From Pisaster brevispinus (taxonomy: Eukaryota; Echinodermata; Asteroidea; Forcipulatida; Asteriidae), in the NCBI GenBank assembly GCA_023634235.1, contig JAMKCF010000004.1, forward strand, positions 21,360,027 through 21,424,026: a DNA stretch of 64,000 nucleotides, read 5' to 3'. A model generated the notes under the pieces. That model saw only the letters and a list, made by a program, of their open reading frames with translations. It made no database searches and was not told where the DNA came from. A program made the position numbers and the translations under genes. The stretch's first letter is position 1. Every line of letters begins with the position of its first letter. Of this stretch, positions 39,397 to 49,990 are shown piece after piece.

Positions 39397-39879
39397 GTGA
39401 ATCAACTCTTGAATATTAATCTTCCTTAAAAGCGCCCTCTTTTGGCAATAATGTTAGAGGAGAAGGTTTGCCATTAGGGTGGTGAAACTGCAAAATTTAT
39501 CAAGTCATGCTCTTCCTAGTCCGGAGACGAAATGTGTTGGTAACTTTACCATCAGACAAAATTACAAATAACAGTCAAAGACAGGGAGTACATATTCTTG
39601 CAAGGTTTGAAACAAAAACTAAAGTGCTAGGCTGTTCAACTTTCTGTCGGACTATACATTTTTGAAATTAATTGTCTGGCATCTAAGTTGATAAACACAT
39701 TAGGCTTGGAATGATTTATTTACACTTTGAGTGAGACAGGTGGAGAGCTATGAAATTGTGGTCTATATGTTGAGAGTGGATGAAAAGTTTATCATAATTC
39801 TCTACTGCAGGTTTTTAAGTAAAAAGCCACAAGTTATTGGTCAGTTCTCGACTTACAAAATCTCCTCGCATTTTTGCAT

Positions 39880-40202
39880 CTCGTTGGCGAGTGGTCTAGC
39901 ACAGTGAACTCAAGTCCTTGGTGGCCAAGTCACCTGATTACGGTTCGAATACTGGTCACGACACTCGGCAAGACACTCGGCTATCATTGCTTCTCATTAC
40001 CCAGGAGTAAATTTGGGAACCTGATAATAATGATGTGAATAATTAGCAACCTGTGTGCCCATTTGGCTGCCGGTGCTGCATACTCCTAAGGAATTGAGAT
40101 GGTTTAAAAAATGCTGATGGCCCGATGAACTGGGGTGATAATAATGTGAGGTGCTTTGATAGGCTTGAAAAAGCACATAACAATAAATATTATTATTATT
40201 AT
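39880..40202 (+). mobile_element. tRNA-Leu-like SINE
   Basis: Head TTGGCGAGTGGTCTAGC, AACTCAAGTCC loop, B box GGTTCGAATAC, body GCTTCTCATTACCCAGGAGT, and a TATTATTATTATTAT tail. It lies in the intron between TSP1 exons 1 and 2. Confidence 0.72.
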
Positions 40203-40283
40203 CTCTGCTTTTGAATGGCCTCAGACTCCTCATAGAAAATTGATTTGCTCATCGTTCTTTGGTCAATCTTTATCTCAACCCAG

Positions 40284-40452
40284 TGTTCAGTGGCGTTTTG
40301 GCAAGGGCATGCGCTAGAGAAAAATTGCCTGCAAGATGAAGGACCAACTCATTGAGGAGTCTCTCTGCCTCCTTACCAAGCCAAAGACAGCCAAGAAGTG
40401 CAGCCGAGAAAAATGTCTGACTTATCGGTGGAAGAAAGGCAGATGAAATCAG
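40284..40452 (+). pseudogene. TSP1 exon 2, frameshift and two stops
   Basis: Acceptor TTTATCTCAACCCAG. 169 nt is one base over a whole number of codons. After CSV the frame shifts near 40296-40299, then reads GKGMR, TAG (40315-40317), RKIACKMKDQLIEESLC, and KCLTYRWKKGR, TGA (40444-40446) where tryptophan is expected. Donor CAG/GTATTG. Confidence 0.82.
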
Positions 40453-40949
40453 GTATTGGAAGGCATTTCTTCTCCCTGTTTTCCTCAAGGAGATGTTAAT
40501 CTTTTGTGAAGTGTCCCTAGATGAGGCTAGAATGGAAACATTTAAAGATCCTTCTAAGAACCAAGTTGTTTACAGGGTGTCACTGCAAACCTACCCTCAT
40601 CATATCATTTTTGATAAAATTGACAATACACAACAATTGGTTTTGTACTCAGTTTATACAGGCCATTCCAAATTATAAATAATTTTAAATTTAAATGGCA
40701 AAAAATAAATAACATTCTCCAACTTTTCTTGACCCACCACATGCCATTTCTCAATGTCAAGAATTGGTTGATTTTTTCCTGTTTTCTGTAAAATTTAAAA
40801 TCAAATTTTGATTTTCAGTTATTTTCTTTGACCCATCCATCCACATTTTTGAGAAAAAAAATTTATCTGTTTTTTATATAAATACTAATAATTCTTATAA
40901 ACAATTTCAAGTGGTTAAAAACAATATATATAGTCAATCATAAGCAATG

Positions 40950-41235
40950 CTGGAAGAATGTGTTTCAAGCTTGCTTTGGAGAATTTCCAGAGATTCTATA
41001 GCTCAGATATTTAATAGTGAGTTCCAGAGTTTGAAAGTGGTACAGAAAAGGCACGAATCTGCACGATCGCCACAGGATGTGGTTGTTTTAGGAGCAGTTA
41101 GACTAAGTTTGTTTGTAGATCGAAGATTGAGACTTGTGGTGAGAGAAGTTCCTTGAGATACGGTGGTGCCTTGTCATTTAGAGCTTTCCAGGCAAGCAGT
41201 AAAGATTTCAAATTTAGGTTTTTGACTGACTGGAA
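40950..41235 (-). mobile_element. LINE reverse-transcriptase C-terminal relic
   Basis: The minus strand reads AWKALNDKAPPYLKELLSPQ and, after decay, IVQIRAFSVPLSNSGTHY, matching the KALN..AP.YL..L and RAFS...P..WN segments of CR1/Jockey-type LINEs. It contains stops. Confidence 0.65.
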
Positions 41236-41980
41236 GCAAGTGAACCTGTTTAAGGATGGGTGGGAAGTAATTATTTTGGGGGTGAATGGTACCTCTTGGA
41301 CGGGATATGAGAAATATTATTTGAAAATTTCATGGTGTGTCAAGCAAAAACAGAGGTTGGGGTGCAAGTACCCTCTGTTGGCAAGTACCACATGGATCTT
41401 GGGAACATCTGGGTAAGGGCAAGGGGTATGAAGGCATTTTGGGGGATGTATCCACAGTGAAGTTTAAAGCCATCATTTGAAGGGGGCATCAAGGAAAAAA
41501 GACCAGGGGCTTCCTCTCCTGTGTGGAGTTGAAGTTGAAGTCCTTCAAGGACTATCAAGGCAAACATCATGAGCAGGGAGACAATCAGCAAAGTTTGTGC
41601 ACGCTTACAATCTGTCTCCAAAGAATAATCAAAATAGCTGACCCGGTGGGACCTTGTGGTTTGTACATTCCAATCATGAAGCATCGCACAAAATAACTCC
41701 TGTCATTTCATGTACAGCCATAAAAGATTGCTGTTTCAGCTATGATAATTTATTGAAATGTTATTTCAACCATACTATGACTGGCTGAACACAAGTGTTT
41801 CATTTTGCTCGGGGACAAGTCTTTAAAATCGGACCGTCTGTTGGCAGTTAAATTTTCCCAGCAGAATTGTCTTCCTTGGTAGTCGTAGACTCCCAGTAGA
41901 TTTGACTTAAGAGACACTGTTATCTATCGTCAAGGTTATATTGATGACTATGCGTACTTTTTGTTTTTGTTTGAACGCAG

Positions 41981-42159
41981 TGTTCTAGGTTTTGCAATGG
42001 GGGTCGAAAGCTACGCACATGCATGATATATAGCAAGGGAAGCCTTGTGGATGACTCCATGTGTGCTTCGCACTGCAAACCAAGAGAAGTTACCAAAAGT
42101 GCAGTACTCAAAACTGTGATTCACCTCTCATGACATGGCTTGCTGGACCCTGGGAAAAG
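41981..42159 (+). pseudogene. TSP1 exon 3, one-base deletion
   Basis: 179 nt, one short of 60 codons. The first frame gives CSRFCNGGRKLRTCMIYSKG and ASHCKPREVT; the second, from about 42095, gives KCSTQNCDSPLMTWLAGPWE. The switch is near 42092-42099. Donor AAG/GTCAGT. Confidence 0.82.
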
Positions 42160-42590
42160 GTCAGTATCTTAGGGTCAGAGGTCATCTTAAAAGGCATGGG
42201 GTTGGTTTCGAAAAAAAAGGTGACAAACTTTGTCAGAATTTCTATCTGCCATATTCGATTCACATTGCATAAATTGTATAAGTACGATTTGCTAGCAGAC
42301 TATTTTAGACAATATGTATAAATTAAAAACAAACTAACAAATTTGGATCATGAAAGAAGTTCGTTCTGGAGATTATTTGAAAGCTTTCTTAAAGAATACA
42401 GACATTACTTTCTTACAGTATTGTCACTTAATTATTTCTTTTTCTCTGGATTGAAGGCATAAGGTTGATTAAACTTGGGTCGGTTAAAACTTCGGTAAAC
42501 ATGGGTTGTATTTACATGGATTTTAATTGTTTTGAAGTAGTTTTTAAAGCACTGTCTGTAAAAGTTTTGACCTTTATTACATCCCATCAG

Positions 42591-42779
42591 TGTTCGGCAC
42601 CATGTGGTCCAGGAGAGCAGACACGATCCATCACTTGCCAGGCCCAGAGCCCGGATAACTGGGCCATCCCCACTGATGATGAATCCTGTCATAAGTCCAC
42701 TAAGCCACTCAGTTCCAGAGAGTGTTTCATTGGTGTGTGCTCAGCGGGTGTTCACTGGGTCAAAGGACCATGGAGTCAG
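42591..42779 (+). pseudogene. TSP1 exon 4, open
   Basis: 189 nt, 63 codons without a stop: CSAPCGPGEQTRSITCQAQS to WVKGPWSQ. Acceptor TTACATCCCATCAG, donor CAG/GTCAGG. Confidence 0.85.
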
Positions 42780-42825
42780 GTCAGGGCGCCCTCTTGTGAT
42801 AAGATACTCTTAGGAAGTTCTCGAT

Positions 42826-42996
42826 GGGACCATTTTCATAGAGCTGCTTAAGCAGAGAAATGTGCTTAGTTTCTGCTAACTAAAAAAAACATAATACCAA
42901 TCACAAATCACACACTATGTGACATGGTATTTTGGTGAGCATAGTTTTTTGTGCTTAGTTACTTTTGGTGCTTAAGTAGCTGTATGAAATTGGGCC
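42826..42996. mobile_element. MITE family A copy in the ADAMTS-like remnant
   Basis: GGGACCATTTTCATAGAGCT and GTAGCTGTATGAAATTGGGC form inverted ends; the interior has the family's AAGCAG and TGCTTAG motifs. It starts 47 bp after the TSP1 exon 4 donor. Confidence 0.68.
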
Positions 42997-43349
42997 CATC
43001 TGGTGCTGAAATAATAGGTCTTTTTTTCCTCATACCGTCAGCCAATGGACTATTTTGCTAGAATCCACTGTAGAAGCATCCACCCTAGAACAGTTTAATT
43101 GCCTCCTTAATGTTTCACAATCAAAACAGCTTTTCTGCTTTTTACCACACACGATTTGTGCTTATCTCAATGTGCCACAGTCTTCAGGTTGTCTGAAGTT
43201 GGCACTTGAACTGGAAGAAGAAAATTAATTTTTTTGTTGGTGTGGTTGTTTTTTGTGGGGTTTTTTTAGGGGGGGGGGATTCACTACTTTCCATTGTCAG
43301 GGATTCTTTGCGTATTTTTGACAGTGGTTTATTGTGTATTTTTCATCAG

Positions 43350-43499
43350 TGTTCTAAATAGTGTGGAGGTGGTTTCAAGGAATGCAAGGTTCAGTGTCGA
43401 GACCTTCTTGGGAAGCGTCAACCGGGGAGTATGTGTGGACCTCCCACCATCAGACCAGAGACAAGAGAGATCTGTAACTACCAACCATTAAGAGGAGAA
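43350..43499 (+). pseudogene. TSP1 exon 5, nonsense at the CSK.CGGG motif
   Basis: Starts TGT TCT AAA TAG TGT, so the residue between K and C is a stop (43359-43361). It continues CGGGFKECKVQCRDLLGKRQ and ends REICNYQPLRGE. The 3' boundary (GAA/GTCAGG) is the best guess. Confidence 0.75.
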
Positions 43500-43534
43500 G
43501 TCAGGTTGTTAGTTTTTTTATTTTATCAAGCAAT

Positions 43535-43745
43535 ACATCACAAGGGAAACTGCTGGGGTAGTTATCAATCGATGTTGGGGTGAACAAGGAAAACAAAATA
43601 GTTGAGTGCGGGGTTTAAACCTGTGCCCTCCGGGTTTACGTGCTGGTCTGCCAACTGAGCTAGTTTGACCAGTTAGCTCAATTGGTAGAGCACCAGCATG
43701 TTAACCTGGAGATTGCAGGTTCAAATCCCGCTCTAGTCAAATTTT
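43535..43745. mobile_element. Inverted pair of tRNA-Asn-like bodies (SINE family N)
   Basis: A minus-strand tRNA-like body (about 43601-43664) abuts a plus-strand one (43667-43742). The plus copy has TTAGCTCAATTGGTAGAGC, an ATGTTAA loop (GTT, Asn), B box GGTTCAAATCC and mismatches in the acceptor, anticodon and T stems, so it is probably not a functional tRNA gene. Confidence 0.7.
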
Positions 43746-44094
43746 CTTTGTCCACCCGGAGCACTCAAGGCCTACATTTTAAAAAAAAATTATCTAGAGG
43801 TAGTGAGGTTTGGAATGCAATAGAGATTGAAAGACAAATGAATGATTGAGAACAAAATAGTTGCTACGATTCATTTTTGAAGTTTTAAGTAAAACAAAAT
43901 GGTTGAAATATCATGAGGGTAGTGTATAGTGAAGCAAGTGAAACACTTTGGTGTAAGAAACTTGAATCTGACACACTTGGGAGTTTGATGTTCTAGGTCA
44001 GCTTAGATACTGGGAGTATAAAGTAGTATAACTTACTTAGCATAACTTACTTAGCATAACTTATTCCCCCCCCCCCTCCTCTTTTGATGAACAG

Positions 44095-44283
44095 GTCTGC
44101 CTGTAAGCTGCCATGGCATTCAAATGCAGCACAACATGCACGAGGATGAGGATTATTCCATTCTAGTGCAGGGGAGGCCGTTGACTGTCTACTGCCTACT
44201 GGAATGGGAAGCAGCACTCCAACGGAGTTCATCAGTGTGTCGTCCAGAGAGGGGAAGAACTTGGCAGAGATCTACCCAAAGAG
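44095..44283 (+). pseudogene. GON exon 1, one-base deletion
   Basis: The first frame is LPVSCHGIQMQHNMHEDEDY to LTVYC. The second, from 44201, is GMGSSTPTEFISVSSREGKN then LAEIYPK. Five bases (44196-44200) separate the two frames. Donor GAG/GTGAGG joins exon 46681 in phase. Confidence 0.82.
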
Positions 44284-44304
44284 GTGAGGAGTTTTTTCCC
44301 TTTT

Positions 44305-45240
44305 ATTTTTGGCGAGCTGCGAAGCAGAGTGAGCCTATGTAATGAAAATTTCCGTCCCGTCCGTCCGTCTGTCCGGCCGTCCGCGTTCAGCGGAAATGTT
44401 AAAGTTTTTGTTTTAAGTATCAGTCTTTGAGTTGAGTTGTTTTATGGTATGTACAAGCCCAAGTGAGATTGTTATATATAACTGCCAGTAATTTTTTTTG
44501 TAATTTTTAACTATTTTTTCCAATAATGTTGAAGTTTTGGGAATAAAAAATTTTTTAAAGTTTTTTTTTTCAGGCTCAATTATTGACCTCTGGATTTTAA
44601 AGAACCAAACTCAAACTAAAATTTTAAAGTTTTGAACTAAGTTAAGTTGTAACTTTGACTTACAATTGACAACAGAAAGGCTGAACATAAAATCGGTTCC
44701 GGTTAAATGAGCTAAAACAATTAAAAACTTAAATGGTCATAACTCCTTATTGCAATGATGTACTGACTTGAAACTTGAATCAAATATTGCTTCTGACATG
44801 TAGATTCATATGAAAAGATAAAGCTCAAAGAGTTTATCACTGGTTCCAGTTGAATGAGCTAAAACAATGACAACCTTAAATGGCTATAACTCCTTATTGC
44901 AATGATGTACTTACTTGAAACTTGAATCAAATATTGCTTCTTACACGTAGATTCATATGAAAAGATAAAACTCAAGAGTTTATCACTGGTTCCAGTTGAA
45001 TGAGTTCAAACAATAAAAAACTTAAATGGTCATAACTCCTTCTTGCAATGATGTACTGACTTGAAACTTGAATCAAATATTGCTTCTTACATGTAGATTC
45101 ATATGACAAGATAAAACTCTCAGAGTTTATCACTGGTTCCAGTTGAATGAGCTAAAACAATGAAAACCTTAAATGGTCATAACTCCTTATTGCAATTAGT
45201 CATTGGTCTTCTATCTGGCTTCGCTGTTCTAGTATTACTA
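44305..45240. mobile_element. Candidate transposon with internal tandem array
   Basis: Left end TTTGGCGAGCTGCGAAGCAG with a (CCGT)n stretch at 44355-44385; right end CTGGCTTCGCTGTTCTAG, weakly inverted to the left (GCGAAGC). The interior holds the tandem repeat at 44700-45200. No coding frame. It lies within the GON intron. Confidence 0.4.
44700..45200. repeat. Tandem repeat of about 147 bp, 3.4 units
   Basis: Each unit contains AAATGGTCATAACTCCTTAT, GACTTGAAACTTGAATCAAA and AGTTTATCACTGGTTCCAG. Units start near 44731, 44878, 45024 and 45170. Confidence 0.9.
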
Positions 45241-45289
45241 TTGCATAAATGTTATTCATTTTTGAATTAGATTGTGTGAAAGTATTTCA

Positions 45290-45455
45290 AGCCTGGAGTT
45301 TCATCGTCAAGAGGGCAAGGCCATTTTCATTTTGCAAAGGGCTCTTCCATTGGAAAATCTTAAAGTCTATGGGAAACTTTTGAAGAGGCACCAAGGCTGA
45401 GACCAGGGCAACGACGACCATGGCCTCCGTGCCGTGTAACTCCAGGCCTGATATT
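45290..45455 (+). repeat. Interspersed repeat R2, second copy
   Basis: Inverted relative to 29525-29690; shares GAGGGCAAGGCCATTTTCAT and CACCAAGGCTGAGACCAGGG. Confidence 0.6.
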
Positions 45456-46021
45456 ATAATTAGATTGTGATTCTATCATGAAGACAGAACATCTAACCTA
45501 GTGTGAATATGTAAAAGAATATGCTAGACAGACGCACACAGTAAGGGCTGGGGTGTGGCCCAACCAAACTTTCATCCAATCAGAAAGAAGATAAATGTCA
45601 ACAAAAATTGTGAAACCTGACACCATTATGTTCAATAAAAGCAGAGCTAGGTTTGATGCCTAATTATGGCCCAGCTTTTCCCTACTGTCACAAGAAGGAA
45701 AATCGTGTCCATCTTGGGGACTTTGTATGAGACTATCAGGTACAGCTCAGAATTGTGCTAGTGATGGGAAAAGATTCAGTGAGTCTGCTGCCACCAATGT
45801 CTCTAAGGTGACAAGTTTATTTTTTCTTCTTTTTTCGTGCTTTGATGAGCGACCGATCTTGTTGGTCAGTCAAGTAATAATAGTAACTAGTTCTTATAAC
45901 AATAACATTCGTTTATCTTTCTAAGCTCCCTGTGGAGTATACAGCCTCGAGCTGCCGTGGCGCTCTGCAGGCTTTTCAAACATACTATCAACTTCTACCC
46001 TCCAAGTACCAATTTATACCC

Positions 46022-46260
46022 CTGGGTGAAAAGAAACAGTTATAATAAAGCATCTTGCTCGAGGAAACAAGTGTCATGATCGGGATTCGAACCCACACCC
46101 CGATGACTTAACCACCAGAGTTTGAATTCCATGCTCTAAACCGCCATGCTATGACACCCCAAGTACGTCTAATATACCATCCAATCCCAACCGAGTTATC
46201 GGTTAAATTTATTCTGAAAGCACCGAGTATATAGCGCTTCAATTCAATTCAACTTGATTC
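46022..46260 (-). mobile_element. tRNA-Leu-like SINE, decayed
   Basis: The minus-strand head GTGTCATAGCATGGCGG, the region around AACTCTGGTGG, B box GGTTCGAATCCCG, then CTTGTTTCCTCGAGCAAGAT. A GAAGCGCTATATACTCGGTG fragment lies to the right, so part of the element is rearranged. Confidence 0.55.
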
Positions 46261-46680
46261 AAAACTTGTGTTTACTGCCTACCCAAATGAAGGATAATAA
46301 ACATTGCGAGAATATAGTACAATGAAATCATCAAAAAGTATAATTCAAATTTGGGTATGGAGGCATCTTCTTGAAGCTGAGGCTTGTGGTGAGATACCTG
46401 ATGGATGGACATACACAGAAGGGGAGCAAGAATACACCGCCACACAGGTTGGACCAAGACGGAACCTAAACACGAAAACAGAAATAAACTGGAGTAAAAC
46501 TTAATGGAATAAATATCTGCCGAAAACCAATTTAGAAGCATGTTAGATATTTGGAGATGAGAGCATGTCATAGGTACACTTGCTTGCCATATTTTGGGGA
46601 AGGGCTTCAGAAATTGATTCTTTCGTAAACTACATGTAAATTATCAAAAAGTAATATTTCAATGATCGTTGTCTTTACAG

Positions 46681-46781
46681 ATTATTACAACCAACCCAGT
46701 GCCCACACATTGGCCACCGTGAAGCTGGACTGACGACTTTCAGGAAGCTCAGATTCAACGTCACTAACATGGAAATCATCA
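46681..46781 (+). pseudogene. GON exon 2
   Basis: 101 nt, acceptor GTTGTCTTTACAG. Reads LLQPTQCPHIGHREAGLTTF then RKLRFNVTNMEII. Relative to the family it lacks about a dozen residues, including two cysteines, after the CP motif. Donor A/GTAAGT. Confidence 0.85.
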
Positions 46782-47039
46782 GTAAGTTTAGAGTTACTGT
46801 ATAAGACCAGCGTCAGTTTACGGCCATCTTGTTGTACACCCATTCAAATCAATGTAAAGGCAAAGTGAGGCTGGAAGGGCAAAAATAGTCTGGTCTCTGT
46901 GTTGTTCATTGAGAGCCGGCTTTACGGTTGCTGTAGCGTGCTGGGAACAAGATGGTGATAGCTGGATGAAGGTCTTTAACCCAAGAGATGTTTACTTCTC
47001 AATGCTACCTTTAGGAGATTCACCACATGCCATTTATAA

Positions 47040-47100
47040 CAGGGGTGAGAGTCATTACTGCAGGGGTTCTGGGTTCAAATCCCACCCGAGTAGCTTTTTT
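47040..47100 (+). repeat. tRNA-like fragment
   Basis: GGTTCTGGGTTCAAATCCC with CACCCGAG resembles the T-arm end of the family V SINE; the 5' half is unclear. Confidence 0.4.
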
Positions 47101-47534
47101 TTCTACAGGACTTCGGGAAAGCACCGAGTGCACAGCAGGGTTCTCCCCATGCAAAAGCTAGCATATTGGACCAATATGCGCAAATTTTTGCCAAAATATA
47201 TATATTGTTTTATTTTACAAAAAACATCAAGAGAAAAGTATATAGAATGTTCCATGTTGTATGGTTGGGCTTTTAAAACCAAGATAAACACAAGTAGAAA
47301 ACATTCTGAGAAGACTGTGTGTCAATTCAGAGTGCTTCAACCAAACATCAAAGAATTTGGGTCCAGAATGCCCCACAGTTATGAAAAATCCTGGGAAGAA
47401 CCCTGCAGAGTGCTTGTCACTCATCGGTGGATGGTAAAACCCAAAGTGCTTTATAAAATTAATTTTTTACTGATGAATCACAGATATCTTATCTCATCTA
47501 ACAAGGTTATTTTCCGTATATTTCAATTTGACAG

Positions 47535-47734
47535 CAAATGACCTTACCTTTGTGGATGTCCGATACGGTCAGTTTGTCCCCTATGCTTCAGCGGGTGATT
47601 GCTACAGTTCAGCTGCCTGTCCACAGGGTCGTTTTCAAATCATCTTGATTGGAACCAGACTAGCCTTAGCTCCTGGGGTAGACTGGGACACATCAGGGTA
47701 CGCTGTCACTAAGAGACTTCTAACCTGAGATGAG
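47535..47734 (+). pseudogene. GON exon 3, in-frame stop near the donor
   Basis: Acceptor TTTCAATTTGACAG. Reads NDLTFVDVRYGQFVPYASAG, DCYSSAACPQGRF and GYAVTKRLLT, then TGA at 47726-47728, 6 nt before donor GAG/GTGAGT. Confidence 0.83.
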
Positions 47735-48359
47735 GTGAGTATTTGTGGAAAACCACATTAAGACACATTTTGTTTGAGTCTAATAATTGAAAGCATTCAT
47801 ATTTTGACCTGATGGTAAATTGCCGATAGCTGTGTACGCAAAACTGCTTCATATTTTTTATAACAATTTAGTTTAATAATTCAAGAAACTCAATTTCAAA
47901 GCCTTACTTCCTAGGCCCACCTGTCCACTATCATGCATTATAAGCTGTAAATTACTACTTCTTATTAAAAAGTAATACTTCCAGCAACATTGCAGTCAAG
48001 GCATAGACAAATTTTCGTCCAAAAAATTATTCTGGTTACAACTTAGACTTTCACAACTAGGTAATTTTAAGTTCACGTTGTGTGTTGCATTGAAGACCGA
48101 TACAAATGCATTTTAAATGGGGGCAATTTAATCGACCATGCCACTACTTGCTCTGTAAATTGTTGCCAATTAAATCCGCCCAGGATCAATGACAAAAGAG
48201 ATGACAACACACTTTTTATTCCTAAATTGCGGGTCAAAATTAGCCAACTCTACTTTTATAGTTAAGATTTTGAAGGAGGGTTTTTGAGATTACCCCCCCC
48301 CCCCCCCAGCAGAGACGGTTTTACAGTGAAATGTTTTTGTTTCTTTTCCTTGTTTCAAG

Positions 48360-48475
48360 TGGACCAGAGAGTTACCGGGCGACATGGTGGGTTCTGTGGG
48401 ATATGTTTGCCTGATGGAAGGACAGACATTCTGTCGTGTTGCTGCGTAGACCAGCAGTTAGGCTTCTGTAAATAA
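48360..48475 (+). pseudogene. GON exon 4 and terminal stop
   Basis: Acceptor CTTTTCCTTGTTTCAAG. The conserved frame is DQRVTGRHGGFCGICLPDGR to LGFCK, stop TAA at 48473-48475. It is one base out of register with the upstream exon. Confidence 0.78.
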
Positions 48476-49682
48476 ATTGGTGACACATAGACGAGCAACA
48501 ATCAGTTTATCAGAACAACAGTGTGTGACTTTATTAGAGAGTGAAGATCAACCATTCCGTCATACTAGTAGAGTATCACTAGAGAATCACATCCTCCGAG
48601 TCAACACAACTTATAGAACAAAACTGGTCCCTAGAGGGCGCCATTCTACTCAACACGTGTGTTGTGACCTCCCACTTTAGCCCCCCCCCTTTGTGCTATG
48701 GCCACTCTGAATCCAGTATTTCATTCCACCCATCTGCTAGCATGACCAATGGGACTGTCTGGTAACAGGCATTTTGTTTTTTCAGCAGAATAATGAAAAG
48801 CTATTCAGTGTCTAAAATATAGTCAGGTACCTAAGAGCTATACCTTAGGCTGAATCTGAATTAAGCCACTAGGGCTATGGCTATGGCTATCTCTGGGTTG
48901 GCTGCAACCACAACAATGAAGAATAGGACTTTCTTAGGCAGTCTCCAATGAATATCATAACTCTAAACACAGACCACTTGCCAAGACTAACATCGGCCAT
49001 TCCTGTATTAAAATAATACAAACCTAAACAAGCTGCAATATTTCTCTTCTTTTTCCTTGAGGGCCACTCAGCATATCAAAGATTGTTCCTGAAAGAGAAA
49101 GGGAAAAGACCAATTTAATTTTCTAATGTACTCATTTCCGATAGAAATAGTTGTCATGTGAGTGGGAAACAGAATTACAGGACTCTAACCTGAAAAATAG
49201 TATTAGCTGTTGCAAACTTCCCACCAACCAAAAGGACCTATTCGGTATAAATGCAAAAGAAAAAAAAGACTCTAACCTCACGTTATAATGGTGTAAATTG
49301 CCATTGTGTTCGATACCCTTCCAGTGCAAAGTTTGTCAACATCCAAAACATCTGATGACATCATTCTGAGAAAACTTTGTCTTTTGTATGGGGATGTTTT
49401 GACACCTGGTATGAAATCATTATGAATCTTCGGAATGGCGACAATTTTGTGTTTGCAAGAGAGAAAAAAAGTGTTTCTAAAATCTGAGTCAAGAACTAGT
49501 TACGCACTAATTGACACAGCTTAGGTGAGATTATGTAAACTTCCATAATTAGTCGGAAATTAATTAAGTCAAAAATTCCCCAATTGTGTATCAAATAAGT
49601 CTTTTATGCACAAGGTTTTATAGTATCTTATCTTGTAAAATCTTCCAGGAATGTTGAATTAAGAAGAGCTAGAAACTACTTA
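48476..49682. other. No gene recognised; possible family H relative
   Basis: 3' flank of the GON exon. Near 49110-49440 motifs such as CTCATTTCCGATAGAAA and CTAACCTCACGTTATAATGG recall the element at 20340-20735. Nothing else supported. Confidence 0.4.
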
Positions 49683-49990
49683 TACTGTAGGTCAAGTGGT
49701 CTAAGGCATCGAACTCAAGTTCTTGTGACTGAGTCATCAGAGTCTGGGTTAAATCCCAGTAGTTGACACTTGTGATTTGGGGCAAGACACTCATAACTAT
49801 AATTGCTTCTCATCACCCAGGAGTAAATGGGTACCTGCGAGGGTAGAGATTGTTGAATGTGAATGACTAGCAACCTGTGCACCAATTTGGATACTCCACA
49901 GGAGTTTGGTATAAGGAATACTTTTGACCCAATGTACAGTGGTGGTTACAGTGTAAGGCCCTTTGATGCAACGTTTAAAAGAGCTAATAA
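49683..49990 (+). mobile_element. tRNA-Leu-like SINE
   Basis: Head GTAGGTCAAGTGGTCTAAGG, AACTCAAGTTC loop, B box-like GGTTAAATCCC, body GCTTCTCATCACCCAGGAGT and GGTACCTGCGAGGG. Confidence 0.7.

Larger units (their letters stand above)
39217..48475 (+). pseudogene. 5'-truncated ADAMTS9/20-like gene tail: five TSP1 repeats plus GON domain, disrupted
   Basis: Nine exon-like segments are in order: TSP1 at 39217-39396, 40284-40452, 41981-42159, 42591-42779 and 43350-43499; GON at 44095-44283, 46681-46781, 47535-47734 and 48360-48475. TSP1 exons begin at the CS.TCG cysteine and end at G.WS, as in ADAMTS proteins. The GON part carries EDEDYSILVQGRPLTVYC, PTEFISVSSREGKN, FVPYASAGDCYSSAACPQGR and RVTGRHGGFCGIC, diagnostic of ADAMTS9/20/GON-1, secreted proteases of the extracellular matrix. 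Lesions: a +1 insertion with TAG and TGA in exon 2, a 1-bp loss in exon 3, TAG in exon 5, a 1-bp loss in exon 6, and TGA plus a frame mismatch at exon 8/9. No signal, propeptide or protease exon occurs upstream. An assembly-error explanation is possible but the adjacent NEK4-like exons are clean. Confidence 0.85.

Noticed and set aside
43667..43742. tRNA-Asn(GTT) gene
   Set aside because: Mismatches occur in the acceptor, anticodon and T stems, and the surrounding sequence matches SINE family N copies.
46909..47541. Plus-strand open frame of 210 codons
   Set aside because: It lies in the intron between two GON exons, runs through a tRNA-like SINE fragment, and shows no recognisable domain or splice logic.
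39217..48475. Stop codons in the TSP1-GON exons as RNA-editing or readthrough sites
   Set aside because: One-base frameshifts in three exons and the lack of upstream protease exons are better explained by pseudogene decay.
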